From the NCBI RefSeq assembly GCF_011397635.1, contig NC_064769.1:22337207-22401206 (forward strand): 64,000 nt of DNA, given 5' to 3'. This DNA is from Epinephelus fuscoguttatus (taxonomy: Eukaryota > Chordata > Actinopteri > Perciformes > Serranidae). This document shows positions 10,674-43,039 of this stretch, one piece after another. Under the pieces are notes generated by a model, which was not told where the DNA came from, did no database searches, and was given only the letters and a program-made list of their open reading frames with translations. The number at the start of each line of letters is the position of its first letter. Positions within the stretch are counted from its first letter, which is position 1. Position numbers and translations under genes: made by a program.

Positions 10674-11825
10674 ATCCATCCATCCATTTTATCCAGGGTC
10701 AGGTCGCGGGGGCAGCAGGCCAAGCAAAGCACACCAGACATCCCTCTCCCCAGCAACGCATTCCAGCTCCTCCAGGCCAGATGAGATATGTAATCCCTCC
10801 AACGTGTCCTGGGTCTACCCCGGGACCTCCTACCAGTGGGATGTGCCTGTAGAGCCTGGTCTCACTCTGAAGTTATCGAAATCTGGTGCTTGGGCAGTGA
10901 CTTGCGGCATCAGGAACCAACGAAAAAGGGCATCCTTTGCCGTTGTAGTTTAACAGTGCCCAGTGGAGTCGGGGGAAACACCGCAGGACAAGGATGGAAG
11001 TTAAGGTGCCGAAAGTTCGACTGGGGCAGCGGGAGGGGTGCTGGATGGGTCCAACAAATTTTCATGCATGAGAATGGCATTCGTGTCCCGTAACACTCTA
11101 AAGCCAAACCTTGTTCTTTTTATCTGAACCCAACCATGTGTCTTTGTTGTTGAAGGAATAAAAATTCAATCAATTCACAGTGTTGTACCGACGTAGTGCA
11201 TTTATTTTGAAAGAGACTGTATGTAAATGGTAAATTTCCTGTGAAATGGAAGTGTATCTTGAAAGAAGACAGTGTGTGTAACAGACAGAAAGTCAACAAG
11301 CCAACGCACCCAGGGTACCTTTCACGTTGTATGTGTACGTGGAAAGTCCATGACCAAACGTCAATATGTGACAAGGTCAGAGTGTGAATGTGTTGGCGTG
11401 TAACATCTCTAATGGGAGGCACCCGGGAACCATCCTGATCAGATGCCTGAACTACCTCAACTGGCCCTTTTGACGCGACGGCAAAGCGGCTCTACTCTGA
11501 ACTCCCCCGAGCTCCTCACCCTATCTCTAAGGCTGATCCCAGCCACTCCACGGCCACTTGTATCCGCGATCTCATTCTTTCGGTCACTACCCAGAGCTCC
11601 CGACCATAGGTGAGGGTTGGGACGTAGATGGACCAGTAAATCAAAAGCTGTGCCTTCCACCTCAGCTCCCTCCTCACCACAGTGGTCTGGCGCAGCACCC
11701 ATATCACTGCAGACGCCGTACCAAACTGCTGATCCATCTCACACTCCATTCTACCCTCACTAACGAACAAGACCCTGAGATACTTGAACTCTGTTGCTTG
11801 AGGCAACTCTCTCCCAACCCCATCC
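10674..11825 (-). mobile_element. 5'-truncated non-LTR LINE with GGAT tail and target duplication
   Basis: The minus frame 11516-11845 reads FKYLRVLFVSEGRMECEMDQ, then IYVPTLTYGRELWVVTERMR, the C-terminal part of a fish non-LTR reverse-transcriptase ORF. The 3' tail on the minus strand is a short GGATGGAT run at 10674-10685. Flanking CTTTTGCC (10666-10673) and CTTTTACC (11826-11833) look like an 8-bp target duplication with one change. A second copy of the family lies at 28318-28826. An unrelated segment of about 560 bp (10850-11411) interrupts this copy. Confidence 0.75.
10850..11411. mobile_element. Insert within the LINE at 10674-11825
   Basis: LINE sequence homologous to 28318-28580 stops after CAGTGGGATGTGCC near 10850 and resumes at 11412 (GGGAGGCACCC, compare GGGAGGCGCCC in the other copy). 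The intervening ~560 bp starts GAGCCTGGTCTCACTCTGAA. It has no coding frame of known type and is probably a non-autonomous insertion. Its termini were not resolved. Confidence 0.5.
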
Positions 11826-12150
11826 CTTTTACCTTTGACACCCAAATTCTAATGAGTTCGGCACTGAGTGTAAGTGGATGTTTGTGCCAAATTTGAAGCA
11901 ATTCCCTCAAAGCATTGTTGAGGTAATGTTCACAAGAATTAGACAAACAAGGCCACAGTGAGCTTGACCTTTAAACCCATGGCGACCAAAATCTAATCAG
12001 TTCATCATTGAGTCCAAGCAGACGTTTTTGCCAAAATTGAAGAAAAACCCTCAAGTTGTTCTTAAGAGAATGGGACGGACAGACAGATGGACAACCTGAA
12101 AACAGAATGCCTCCGGCTATGGCTATCGCTAGTGCAGACACAAAAAAACA

Positions 12151-13633
12151 GGGCACGTGTTGATCTCTACATCTTGTTTGGCTATAGAAACGCTACATTA
12201 AGAATTACTTTATTATTAAATTGGGAAGTGAAATAAGTCTGACTAAGAGATGGTGCTTCACACTGTTAATTTCTATTCAGCAGCTACTCGCAGATTCTTT
12301 GTGCATAAACGTATCTTTAATTTTTGTGACTGATGTCAAGTGCCTCATTTGAGCACTCTCTCACTTTAAAGGCTTTTTGTTCACATCGTTCTTTAATCTT
12401 TGCGAGTGCAGCACTCACAGGAAGTTAATTCAGTTTCACTCTGCTGCTAATTGAAAGGTTCTTTTACTCCTCATTCTACTTATTTTAACTTCTTAAACTT
12501 TTGATGTTATGATCTTTCTTTTTTGGGGGGAGCCAGAGATTGCAGCCGGCTTTAATTGGACAGAGTACAGATACAATGCACTGAAGAAAGGAAGAGGAGG
12601 GGGTAATGGAAGAAATGAGTACCACTGAACTAAAACATCTCAGCAGCAGAAGTAGGGCTAAGCGTGCAGTTTTTCACAGAACGCTGAGCAAGCCTTTTGT
12701 TGTATTGTTTGAGTGCATTTTTGTTCTTTTTTCCTCTTTACCTCTGGCAGCCTGCAGCAGGTAAACAATTAACTGAGCATGAGGAGTGAAGGCTCAGATT
12801 CTGACACAATCAGCACTTCTCATTTGCTGATGTGGAGCTTTAGACTCCCTCATGTACCCCAGCAGGGGGCATAACAGCACAGTTCAAGACCCAAAATGGC
12901 CTCTCCACTGCATTTACACTGTGACGAACGTTACATTGTTGTGCAGCGAGCTTTGTTTGCGATGGGCTTCGGCCCCCGAGACGTTCAATCTTTCCCTTTG
13001 GATTTTTTTATGCTGATGTTTTGATGTTTACGGCTGTGTGTATGGCTGATGCTCAGTATTTGTTGTGCAGCTCCTCACACTTATAATGAGATTTATAACT
13101 CGCTGACTTACCGTGTGCATCAAACAGCAGCCTCTGATTGGATTTTTGTATCATTTAAGATGCTTTCCAAACGTTGCCATGCACAGAAATAATTTTGCCC
13201 TGTATTTTCTGGTATAACATTTAATTTTTGGTGGGTCTGAGTCTTGAATCCAAGACAAAAAAAAATTAATTTATAAAGGAACAATATTTTCATGAGCAGA
13301 TGAACTGTAATGCCATGAAATTAGCACAAGAGGTCAGCGTCACACTTTGTTTCCCAAGATGTGTGAAAACTCCACTGAAGTGTGGAGACTGAAGGTCAAA
13401 TTATTTTATGTTGATAACACCAACAACTGACTAGTGCAGAGTGAAATTAAGGCATGTAGGGACTAATTAAATCAACATCATGATGAGGAGCTTGAATGCA
13501 AATATCACTGAGTATCTGTAAGTTATGAAAAATCTCATGAAAAACTATGACTTAAGCATCACCTAGTTGATAGGAGGTTTTCATTATTATGGATTTGTCA
13601 ACTCTTGTTACCATTTAACACATTATAAATATG
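12151..13633. other. Gene-free stretch
   Basis: Nothing recognisable: no coding frame with a family, no clear terminal repeats, no long tandem repeat. This is one of the longer apparently unique stretches of the left 20 kb. Confidence 0.5.
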
Positions 13634-14390
13634 TTAAAGGGACAGTTCACCCCCAAATCAGAAATATACTGTATATTTTTCCTCTTACCTGTAGTGCTAT
13701 TTATCAATCTAGATTGTTTTCGTGTGAGTTGATGAGTGTTGTAGATATCAGCTGTAGAGATGTCTGCCTTCTCTCCAATGTAATGGAACTAGATGGCGCT
13801 CTGCTCGTGGTGCTCAAAGTGCCCAAAAAAATACATTTGAATAACTCAACAACAATGTCTCTTCCCATAAATCGTGACCCAGTTATTTAAGATAATCTAC
13901 AGACCTTGTTGTGAGCAGTTTTATGTAGGATCTACTTTCTTTCTCCTGAACTACACCTGCCAACTGTGTCACTGGTCAGAAGGAAGTGTGCATCTACTCA
14001 TGGATGAGAGGCTCCTGCTTGTGGCAGCGTGAGATATAAACACTGATCGCGTCCTATTGAGCTGAGCTGTAATGTTGGCTAGCTCAGTCGTGCTGGGTGA
14101 GCTAGCAGTAGATGCATGCTTCACTCTGTGCGAGGGTGTAGATTACTAGAAAAAAAATAGTTCCTAAATGAAACTGCTCACAACAAGGTCTGTAGATTAT
14201 CTTTAGCAACCAGGTCATGATTTCTGGAAAGAGACATGGTGTTGAGTTTTTCCAATTTATTTATTTTTCTGCACTTTAAACCCCACAAGCCAAGTGGCCT
14301 CTAGTTCGATTACATTCAAGAGAAGGCCAATCACTCCAATAAAAAGTAATTAGAAAACATGTATTTTTGATTCTGGGGTGAACTGTCCTT
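13634..14390. mobile_element. Fold-back MITE, GGGACAGTTCACCCC family, copy 1 (full length)
   Basis: The left terminus TTAAAGGGACAGTTCACCCC pairs with the right terminus GGGGTGAACTGTCC. Long internal arms are also inverted: TGTAGTGCTATTTATCAATC on the left, and GTCTGTAGATTATCTT on the right against its complement AAGATAATCTACAGAC on the left. The element is about 757 bp and non-coding. Other copies are at 43040-43795, 43839-44351 and 47527-48834. Confidence 0.85.
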
Positions 14391-14419
14391 GAAGAACATG
14401 AAATCATTCACTTTTCACA

Positions 14420-14962
14420 TTGAAGCACTATGAAAGAAAACGTAAATGTATTGGCCGTGGTCCTGCCAGATGCCTCCTGCTGCTGCTGCCATCATTGGTC
14501 ATTAGTCATACTTCTACTGTTATTATACACATGATTATTATCACACATGTATACTGCCAGATACTAATATATACTTTCAACGTATTGTACCACAGTAGCC
14601 AGAACTATAATATTATTACTTTCATTAATGTTGTTGTAAGCTACTGTCATTACCGTCTGTCCTGCATCTCTCTCTCTCTCTCTCTCTCACTGTGTCATAC
14701 AGATTACTGTTAATTTATTATGCTGACCTGTTCTGTACGACATCTATTGCACGTCTGTCCGTCCTGGAAGAGGGATCCCTCCTCAGTTGCTCTTCCTGAG
14801 GTTTCTACCGTTTTTTCCCCGTTAAAGGTTTTTTTGGGGAGATTTTCCTTATCCGCTGTGAGGGTCCTAAGGACAGAGGGATGTTGTATGCTGTAAAGCC
14901 CTGTGAGGCAAATTGTGATTTGTGATATTGTGCTTTATAAATAAAATTGATTGATTGATGGA
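14420..14962 (+). repeat. Dispersed repeat with ATTGATTGATTGA tail, plus (CT)n
   Basis: A (CT)n tract at about 14668-14688 precedes a very common fish module: GAGGGATCCCTCCTC, TTTCTACCGTTTTTTCCCC, GTGAGGGTCCTAAGGACAGA, TGTGATATTGTGCTTTATAA, then a (TTGA)n tail. The CTTTATAAATAAA-(TTGA)n end suggests a retroelement 3' end. No ORF is supported. Confidence 0.6.
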
Positions 14963-17053
14963 TGGACAATTTGAGACCTCCCCTTCAAGAATCACCACCA
15001 TGGTGGAGAGGTTGGCGTGTCCCTGTGATCCTGGGAATTGTGTTGTCCAGGACTAATAGCCCCTGGTAGGGTCTCTCAAGGCAAAGTGGTCCCAGGGGAG
15101 GGGCCAGACTAAGAGCAGTTCAAAAGGACCATGATAAAACGGCACATTTGGTGTGTGCCTTCCCCGGTATAGAGACACCAATATCCCCTTCTGGAGCCAG
15201 CCCTGGGGGGGACTGTTTGACTAAATAATGAGTCATAAACACAATATAAATATATACAAACTAACTAGGAACTCCTGTAAATAAAATGTCCCAATTAATC
15301 TGCACAGCAGAGGATGTTTAAATACACTAAATTTAAAACATTTGGAAGAATATGGCGGATGTAGAAAATCTGCTGTCACCACACACCAGAAAGGAACAAA
15401 GTGTGATGCTGAGGCTCTCGGGGGGTGGGGGGGTAGCTCCTGAAATGTTACGGTGCACAGCACAGACTAGTGGTGTACTCCTGCAACTGTCAACACAAAG
15501 CTTAACAACATTCAGACCAACAACATTACAGAAAGGCATTAATATTTTATTCAAAGATGAGCAAGATACAGTGTGTATAGAATAATGACATTAAAGGTCT
15601 CATTTTGTTGTCAAGGACCTCTCATGCTATGATTATACAGTGGTATGTGTTCAGTATGTTGGCATGCACTGAGGGAAAAGAGCCCCCAAAGCTCTCAGTG
15701 AAATCAATTTACACTACAGAATGCAAAATCATGTCAACGATAAAGGTTAATAATCACCTAAAGACTGGCCGCTCTGACAAGAACGGGCAAAGACTGTATC
15801 CAAACAAACTACAAGTTTAAATATTGTATGTATAAAATATTTATCTTACAGCTGTTCTGTGGCTTGCACTGTCACCCTGCAGTCAAACACTTTCAGCTCA
15901 TTCTCGTTGGTCATGGAGGGCAAAATATTCACACTAAAGGGGAAGTACCTTTCTGGTTTAGATAATGATAGCAACTTACAGGATGTCAGAATGTAAAGTA
16001 TCTAATAAACACTGGAAAAGTGTGTTTAAATAAGGTTAATGTTTCACAGTTTAACGCAAATTGAGGCTTTTCTGCAGGGCATTAAAAGATCACGGTCGAG
16101 TTTCCCCTTCAAATGTACAGTACAATAATTTTATGGATGTCTAATCTGATCTATTCACAGTGCTCCTCAGGAAGGAGCACAACCTAATTACATCTTTCTG
16201 GAAAACACATTGGGTAAGCAAAAATTAATTAGAGTCAGTCAACCACATCCAGCCCTCCTCATCCAGCCGCCATACGTGACAATCTGCCAGGGCGTACCAC
16301 TGCACCATATAGAGAAAGACACATCATATGCATAGTACTAGTCTTAGAAAACAGACAGTTCAGAGTGACATGCAAGTAGTAAGTACAAAAAAAAAAAAAA
16401 AAAAAATCCAAAGTCCCTTTTCTCATCAACACATAAGTGCTGATGTAATTAGTCTGTGGAAGCATTAAATGTTAGAATTAAGTGTGTCAATATTCTATGT
16501 TGGAGACAAATCAAATGACTTTATCTAAACTTACACAAACATATTTAAGAAATGAAAGGTCAACAAAAGGAATAAAAGTGGGGGGAAATGCTAATTCACT
16601 GCTTCAGGATTATCTAAAGTGAAACAAATCAATACATAGAAAAGTACTCTTATACGTAATGAAATATTTGAAATATTTGTGGCCTACTCCCCCGACCGAA
16701 GATGACACCTCTACAGATACGTCATGCATAGATTTGTACAAAAGGTCTGCAGCTGCACTATGCTTCCATCTCTAAACGTACTTCAGTAGCCAGCTCTGAA
16801 AGTTCAATGAATGGAGAACAAATAGTTTAAAGGTTACTTTACAAAGTCAGACAGAATTAAAGTTTTTGGTGTCTTGAAAATGTGCGGTTTGAAAATAACA
16901 CCAGTAGCTCTTACGATACAAAACAAATAAAACATTCACTATTTTAACTTGAGGTTCAATAGTCATTATTTTTCTGTTTTCATACAAACATCCTCTGTGA
17001 GAAATGACACAAAAACATGACACAGTTGAAACATGTGAAACTCTCTTCCTAAG
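14963..17053. other. Gene-free stretch
   Basis: Short frames only; none has a recognisable domain. An A-run at 16387-16406 is present. Some phrases (GGGGCCAGACTAAGAGCAG near 15100) look like fish repeat DNA but could not be classified. Confidence 0.5.
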
Positions 17054-19158
17054 CAGGGCCGGCCCTAGACTTATGAGGGCCCCAAGCAGGATTTTGGTCA
17101 GGGGGTCCCCCTCGTTGTAATGTGTTGCCACTTCACACGGCACTGAGCCAACTTGTGTCTTGCAAATATTTGTTTAAGCATAAATAATATACAAATAAGC
17201 ATGTAAAGACTAAAGTGAGACCTATAAGCAGCATCACTGTCTTTAAATAGACTACAGTAAATACACTATTTGTTTATTACCCCTAAACCCTATGAATGGT
17301 CCTCTAAAACTTAACTCCAAATGTTATTTATTCAACTTAAATCACTGGCTGCAGTGCTGGCAAACTTTAAGAATAGCTTGTGAATATTGTGTGAAGTTAC
17401 ATTTTGTCTTGTTCATTCATTTAGTTCAATTTATCATATTAAATATAACCACAACATGTGATTTTTTTTCTTTACCATAGAATCCAGAGTGCCTGATTTG
17501 TGGGGGACAGTAAATGACATACTTAAGTCCTTTACACACTGAGTCTGTTTTTTTTCCTGATGTGTTTTGTAATCCGTCATCTGAAAAAAATCGTTCCTCA
17601 CAGAAACCTTGCACACTGATACCGCAATCTACCTCTCCACTAGAGTTACCTATCTGACTGTCATCACTCCCTCCCTGTCTTTCATTTGGCATCGCCACTG
17701 CATTTATGGGCAGAGCTGTCCTCCCTGTCCTGAATATAACTATCCGACTAGTGAGCTGTCTGAGTTATGAAGTAATTCTGCGCGCCCAGTTCCTCTGTCT
17801 TGTCGATGTTGTGTCCCTCCGCCACATTTTCATCACTGAGTCTTGGTTAAACATCTCTAAGGATCTGACAGATGCAGAAGACGTGGAAAATCTAACCTAA
17901 ATCTAAAGTTTCGGAGTGTGCAAATGTGAGTGACGCAATGTGAAGTCTTATTTTTAGACGTGTGACAATTTCAGACGAACTTACGCCTCGTTTCCACTAA
18001 CATATGTAACTGGTGTCCGTAGATCTGTAAATATACAGTTAATGCCTCTAGTGTTCAATGCAAAAGGATAGAAACCTGATACAAACTAGAGATGTAGCGA
18101 TACCACTTTTTCCTTCCCGATACCGATTCCGATCCCTGAACCTTAGGTATCTGCCTACACCGAGTACCGATCCGATACCAGCGTGTAAAATAAAAATGGA
18201 TGGGATATGAATTGTTCTATGTATCAACTCCTAAAACTCTATGTAAAATATTAAGAAATAAATACATAATAGTAGAATGAATGCCATAAAACTTTTTTAA
18301 AGGTTACAGTAGAATGCTTTTTAAACTCTGCTGTTTCTGTTTCGTTTGCCTGTAGCGTGTGTATGCGTAATGAAGTGAGGCATTACATGGTATCGGATTG
18401 GTCATAGGCTGTACTCACCGATACCCGATACCGCATCTTAGGCAGTATTGGAGGCATCTCCGATACTGGTATCGGTGCAACTCTAATAGAAACTACCTGT
18501 AGCCATGAGAGAGGCTAATTTTGTCCATTTTTTCACCATCCAGTAGTCACGCTTGGGATATTACCAGGACAAAAACAGGACCTGCCAGATGGGTGACAGG
18601 AAATATTTAATCAAAAAGGCATGTGAACGGCTGAACGAGTCAAGTTACACATTCACAATGGGTTAAAACTAGATAAACAAGTTCTTTTTAATCACATGAA
18701 CTCACTTGAGTTCATGTGAACTGTTAGCTAAGCTAGCACAGTGTCATACTGTCTCTCCATAATCTAGCGCAAAAGTTAAATTTTTTTAACGTACTCGCAG
18801 CAAAGTCCAGTCCGAAATATTACGGAGGGGAGGAGTTTCGCAGGTACATCGGATATCACGGAGATTCCCATAGGAATGAATGGACTTCCGCTTGCCTTGT
18901 CTCTATACATATATGTAAATGGAAATGAGGAGTCAGTGTGCAAAGGCCTTTAGCCTACCTAAATTGTCCCTTTTGCCCGTCTCTGAACGTATTGTTTTTC
19001 AGTTTTTAAATATATAAATATGGCATGAAATGTTTAGGAAGTTGAATTTTTTATGTTGTTATGCTCTCTTATTGATTAAAACAAATCTAGGGGGGCCCAC
19101 AGAGACCAGGGGGCCCTAAGCAGCTGCTCATACAGCTTAATGTGTAGGGCCGGCCCTG
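17054..19158. mobile_element. hAT-like non-autonomous DNA transposon with 8-bp target duplication
   Basis: It starts CAGGGCCGGCCCTAGAC and ends GTAGGGCCGGCCCTG, with reverse-complementary termini of at least 14 bp. It is flanked by a perfect 8-bp direct repeat TTCCTAAG at 17046-17053 and 19159-19166. The 8-bp duplication and CAGGG terminus are characteristic of hAT elements. It is 2.1 kb long; no intact transposase frame is seen, so it is a deletion derivative or MITE-like. A second hAT-like element is nested at 18087-18485. Confidence 0.9.
18087..18485. mobile_element. Nested hAT-like MITE with 8-bp target duplication
   Basis: The terminal inverted repeats are TAGAGATGTAGCGATACC (left) and, on the opposite strand at the right end, TAGAGTTGCACCGATACC. 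The flanks are ATACAAAC (18079-18086) and ATAGAAAC (18486-18493), an 8-bp target duplication with one change. CCGATACCGATTCCGAT-like internal repeats occur near both ends. It is 399 bp, non-coding, and inserted inside the larger hAT-like element. Confidence 0.85.
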
Positions 19159-20316
19159 TTCCTAAGTATCACATACTCAACCTTGTGTGTTCAAACAATT
19201 GGAGAAAACTGGTTTGTAATTAAAACAATAAAAAAAAACCTCTATCTGAACCATTGCAGACAATGGCTACAGAATAATTTTTGCACCAACACATTCTGTT
19301 TTTCTCATATGCATTTGGTAGATCTTCATTACTCATTGTTGTAGCTCTTAATTTTAAAAATTTATAACAAACACCTTAAATTATATCACTTAAAAAAAGA
19401 CTCACTAAAAAGCACTAGCTTTGCAAAAGAAGAAAATAATTATTTTCCTATTTAATCTTGTACGCTGTAAGGATGAATCTGATTGTTCACAAAGCACTAT
19501 ATCAACTGTTTTTAAAGCTCTCTATTGATTGTAATAAATGGGAGCCTTCGTAAAGATGGCTCAAGATAAGACTAAAACATAAAATCGCGTCAAACAAGTG
19601 GGTCTATGAGCGTGCAAATATTCATAGATAGCTTATAGAGTGTTTGCATTGGGAACGTAAACACATGCATTCAATGAAGTAAACATTTTTTCACTCCCTT
19701 TTTACATTTTTGGGAAAACTGTACAGATTCTTCACTCTGAAATATGTTACAAAACTGGGCACTGCTACTCTGAAGCAGAGTGAACCAGACAATCATTGTC
19801 AAGAAGCCTGTTCTACTAAAGAGAGAGAAATGTCCCCGCAAACCGTCGCCGTCCGTCACCTGTTCACACGCCCTGTGTACCTGAAAGAATTGTCAAGTAA
19901 AGACAAGGAGAAACACAAGTGGCTAGACTACGATAAAACACAAAACTGTACAGTTGAAGCCTGAGACAAAAGCATGCTAGGACTATAAATGCATGCAGGA
20001 TAAGAGGGGGAAAGTGGGTTGGGCAATAATGGCTGACGACAGGCACGAGGTTCAGGAGGATCCTCTCATGGAGGGTTCCCACGGGACAGTCCCACAACCC
20101 CAAACTGAGCCTTTTAAGAGGAGAGGACAAAATAAGATTTAAAACTGTTGTTCTTAGATCCTTCATTTCTCTTTTTCCCAGCGTCCACCACACTCGTCCA
20201 CACTCCCGGGAAATGTACACAGGTGTAGGCTGCCAGTATAAAACTGTGAGTAAAGGGGTGTTGTGCTGTGTGGTTGCAAGCAGGCAGATACCAGCATGCA
20301 TAATGAACCCTCTGCA
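19159..20316. other. Downstream flank / probable 3' UTR of camkk2
   Basis: This is gene-free on its own, but it lies directly downstream of the camkk2 stop codon (minus strand), so some of it must be 3' UTR. A possible polyadenylation signal variant ATTAAA reads on the minus strand at 19451-19456; a canonical AATAAA was not found close by. The 3' end of the mRNA cannot be fixed from sequence alone. Confidence 0.4.
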
Positions 20317-40183
<19,867 letters not shown>

Positions 40184-40249
40184 GGTGTCTCTTCACAAAG
40201 ACTGATAAGCACTGCTCCATCAGATGACAGCCTCAGAGGGAACTGGTGC
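40184..40249 (-). other. camkk2: camkk2 5' UTR portion of exon 2
   Basis: An acceptor with a strong pyrimidine tract (CCTCTTGTGTCTTAG) ends at 40250. The exon begins GCACCAGTTCCC. An in-frame TGA precedes the main ATG by three codons, which fixes the main start within this exon. Confidence 0.8.
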
Positions 40250-40640
40250 CTAAGACACAAGAGGAAATTGAAGAATAAGAAATTGCTGGCCTTTCAGACA
40301 CCAGGTGGAGCCCTTAAAGGGTACAAAGTACTGGGACAGACCAAACTGATGAACAGACAGAAAGAATATAATCTGCTTCATTTGGATGGTGTCCTTCTTA
40401 AATTGCTACCCTGAATAAGAGTACAACACTTCTTCTAGTAGTAACAGTAATATGAAAACTCCCCGTATCCGTCATCACAGCTGAAGACTCCACATCCTTC
40501 CTTCCTGACAAGGTGGCAGCCATCCGTGGCCAATTTACCCAACCACAGAGTATCCCCTCTGGTTAAGGGTGCGTCACAATTTTTTGTATATTCCCCCTCC
40601 TCCTGAGGAAGAGGTCTCCAAATGTATGCTTTCGAGCAGT

Positions 40641-41040
40641 CACGACACTTCAACTTCAACTTCAACTTTGTTTGTCCCTATAGGGCAATTAGTTGCACAA
40701 CAAGTACAAAACATGCATAAAAAAAAGACACGGGAGAACGCATAAGCCTATAAATACTCAACAGTCGGGGGGAGGGGGGGGGCCAAATATAGGGATGTGG
40801 AACATCAGTGGTCATCAACAACAAGCACCAATATTAACATCATCACCATCATTCATCACATGATCATAGCAACCGGCCAAAATAGTAGCCACAGACTCTT
40901 CACTGCCCTGCATTCAAAAGAGAAATGGCAGTAGGAATGAAGGAGTGCTTGTATCTGTTGCTCTTAACCAGAGGAAATCTGAGCCAGAAGGCAAAACTGG
41001 ACCTTGGAGAATACAGGATGACATTTGTCCTCTGGAATAG
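40641..41040 (-). mobile_element. L2-like LINE 3' end with (TTGAAG)n tail
   Basis: The minus frame contains NRYKHSFIPTAISLLNAGQ, the usual last residues of an L2-type RT ORF. A 3' UTR with GGACAAACAAAGTTGAAG and (TTGAAG)n at 40650-40665 follows. It is 5'-truncated, in camkk2 intron 1. Confidence 0.75.
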
Positions 41041-43039
41041 TGCTGTCAGAATACTGGAGTTTCTGACATTCAATACAACAACTCGAAAAATATTGATACT
41101 CGATACTATTTTTGATACCACAGGGAAAATGACATTGAGGGCATACAATTAAAAATTTCTAATAAAAGACAAATATAACAACACTATAATATGACAATAA
41201 TTACTTTTTTTTCTTGGTTAGCAGCAGAGAACAACAGAATAACTAGTAAACATTAACAATAAGCTAGAGCAAGAAAACGTGGCTGGTACAGGTGCACCTG
41301 CAGAAAATTAGTATGGAAACTGATTCAAATATTCAGTATCAATAAGCCCTATTCCGTCCAAGCCTGCAGTAGACCACATGATTCATGCTTTATTGGCTTT
41401 GTGTACATTCCCTACAATGTTTAAGGAGGCTCTGACTGGAAACCCATTTCAAGTTGAGAAATACTGGTTTCCATACCTTCCCAATTCAAAGTTAATAGTA
41501 CACACAGTTTACTAACCCATATCAAACTATTATTTTGATCATCCTGATGAAGTTGCAAGGTAACAAATGTACACATGCTAACTACTGTGTTTGCAAATAC
41601 AACAAATATCAATTAATGACATACAAGCTGCCACTAGCATCAACGCTGTGTTTAAAAAGAGCTTCAGTTTCCTGTTTACACGTTCTACCGACAGAGTATA
41701 TCGCACTGTCACCTTGAGATAAGCTCTCTCATTTAGCTTTGAGTGTTTGCCATAATTTTGCAAGCTGCAGAACCAGGGTTTATAGGGAGAGGGACGAAAA
41801 ACAAATTTAACTAAAACCAGCATGCAGCTTTAGTGCTGTTTCACTCAACACATAAAACAGCAACTTTCCAACCAAAATTGGACTTTGCTGGGAGAGTCCT
41901 AAACAAACTGTGTATCTTATTCAAGTAGAAAAGAACAAACATTGATAAATAAAAGCCTGTTCGACCTGAAGTATATTCCCCTTGCCCAGTGAATTTCTGT
42001 TTTACAACTGCGGCCATGCAGCAGCTGACCTAAAGCAGCAGTGAAGTGGGAGTTCAGGTTAAAAAAAAAACAAAAAACAGTATAATTCTGGGTTGTTATA
42101 AATCCTGTGACAAACAAAGTATGAGAAAATGTATATGCACATAATTACCTTAGCACACAGCTGGAGCACAGCGTTTGACGGGCCAGCATGAACCAGGTTG
42201 TGGGTGTAATGAACGGGTGTGGGAAGAAACAAATCAGAGATGCTGTTCACTAGCTGTGAAACATAAGTAGACACAGCTCTTTCCGTATGAAGCGCCCGTG
42301 GAGTCTGGACTTCTTCCACACATTCTGTTAAGTGCTAATTAATGCACGCAAACACATCTCGTATCACAAACTTCAGCTCTAAGTGGACAGATTTGACGCG
42401 TCTATAAAAGTAACAGTACCGTCTGCTTTTGATGTCAGTTATACAACATGGTTAATTATTACATGTACCGCGTCTAACCAAAGCCTTTTTTGCATAATTT
42501 CAAGAGGGCCGTTTCCATCTCAGAGTCCACTCAGCTTACTTATCTGCTCATTATCTGTGAGAGGGATGGAGAGAGACGGAAAGCAGGGAGGAAAAAAACA
42601 GAAAGAGAGAGATCCTTGATTTTCCGTCATGGTTCTGACAGGATTGCGCTGCTGTCAGTGTGTGGGAGCTGAGTAAATCTCATAGATACAAGAAAACAAA
42701 GGGAAGCCATAAGAAAAACATGACAGTGGGAGCTCCAGCCAAGTTCAGAATGAGGACCATGTGTGGGAAGAGACACCCACTCCAGGTGGCCTCTCTACCT
42801 CCATTGCCAGCCTATATATAGCAATGTAAACTCACAAAAAGAAAGAATCACCACACTGTTACACAGAGACTGATATTGAGCATCACTGTTTCACGGGCAG
42901 GAACTTACGTACTTCTGGTAACCTCAGGCCCTCTCCACATACTGTAAAATTTCCATTACACTATCATGGATGCTTGGTCAATCCTGAAATGTCACATTTT
43001 CTTCAAAAACACTAAATACTATCCAGCTGTTGTCATTTC
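41041..43039. other. camkk2 intron 1, no gene
   Basis: It contains GATACTCGATACTATTTTTG-type repeat phrases near 41090-41120. Otherwise no coding exon, tRNA or clear transposon ends were recognised. Confidence 0.45.

Larger units (their letters stand above)
10525..12150 (+). repeat. GTCACAGTGACCTT-type fish repeat, split by a LINE
   Basis: Left part 10525-10673 (AAGGTTGACCTTTGACC, then GAGGTCACAGTGACTTTTGCC) and right part 11834-12150 (TTTGACACCCAAATTCTAAT, GTTTGTGCCAAATTTGAAG, then GAATGCCTCCGGCTATGGC) are halves of one well-known type of fish dispersed repeat. A minus-strand LINE inserted at 10674-11825 separates them. Confidence 0.7.

Noticed and set aside
11516..11845. A host gene for the WVVTERMR-containing protein
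   Set aside because: It is the degraded C-terminal part of a LINE reverse-transcriptase ORF, with a second copy at 28318-28826.
16259..16465. Second tRNA-like SINE head (GTGCAGTGGTACGCCCTGGC on the minus strand)
   Set aside because: Only a short A-box-like match with no B box or tail.
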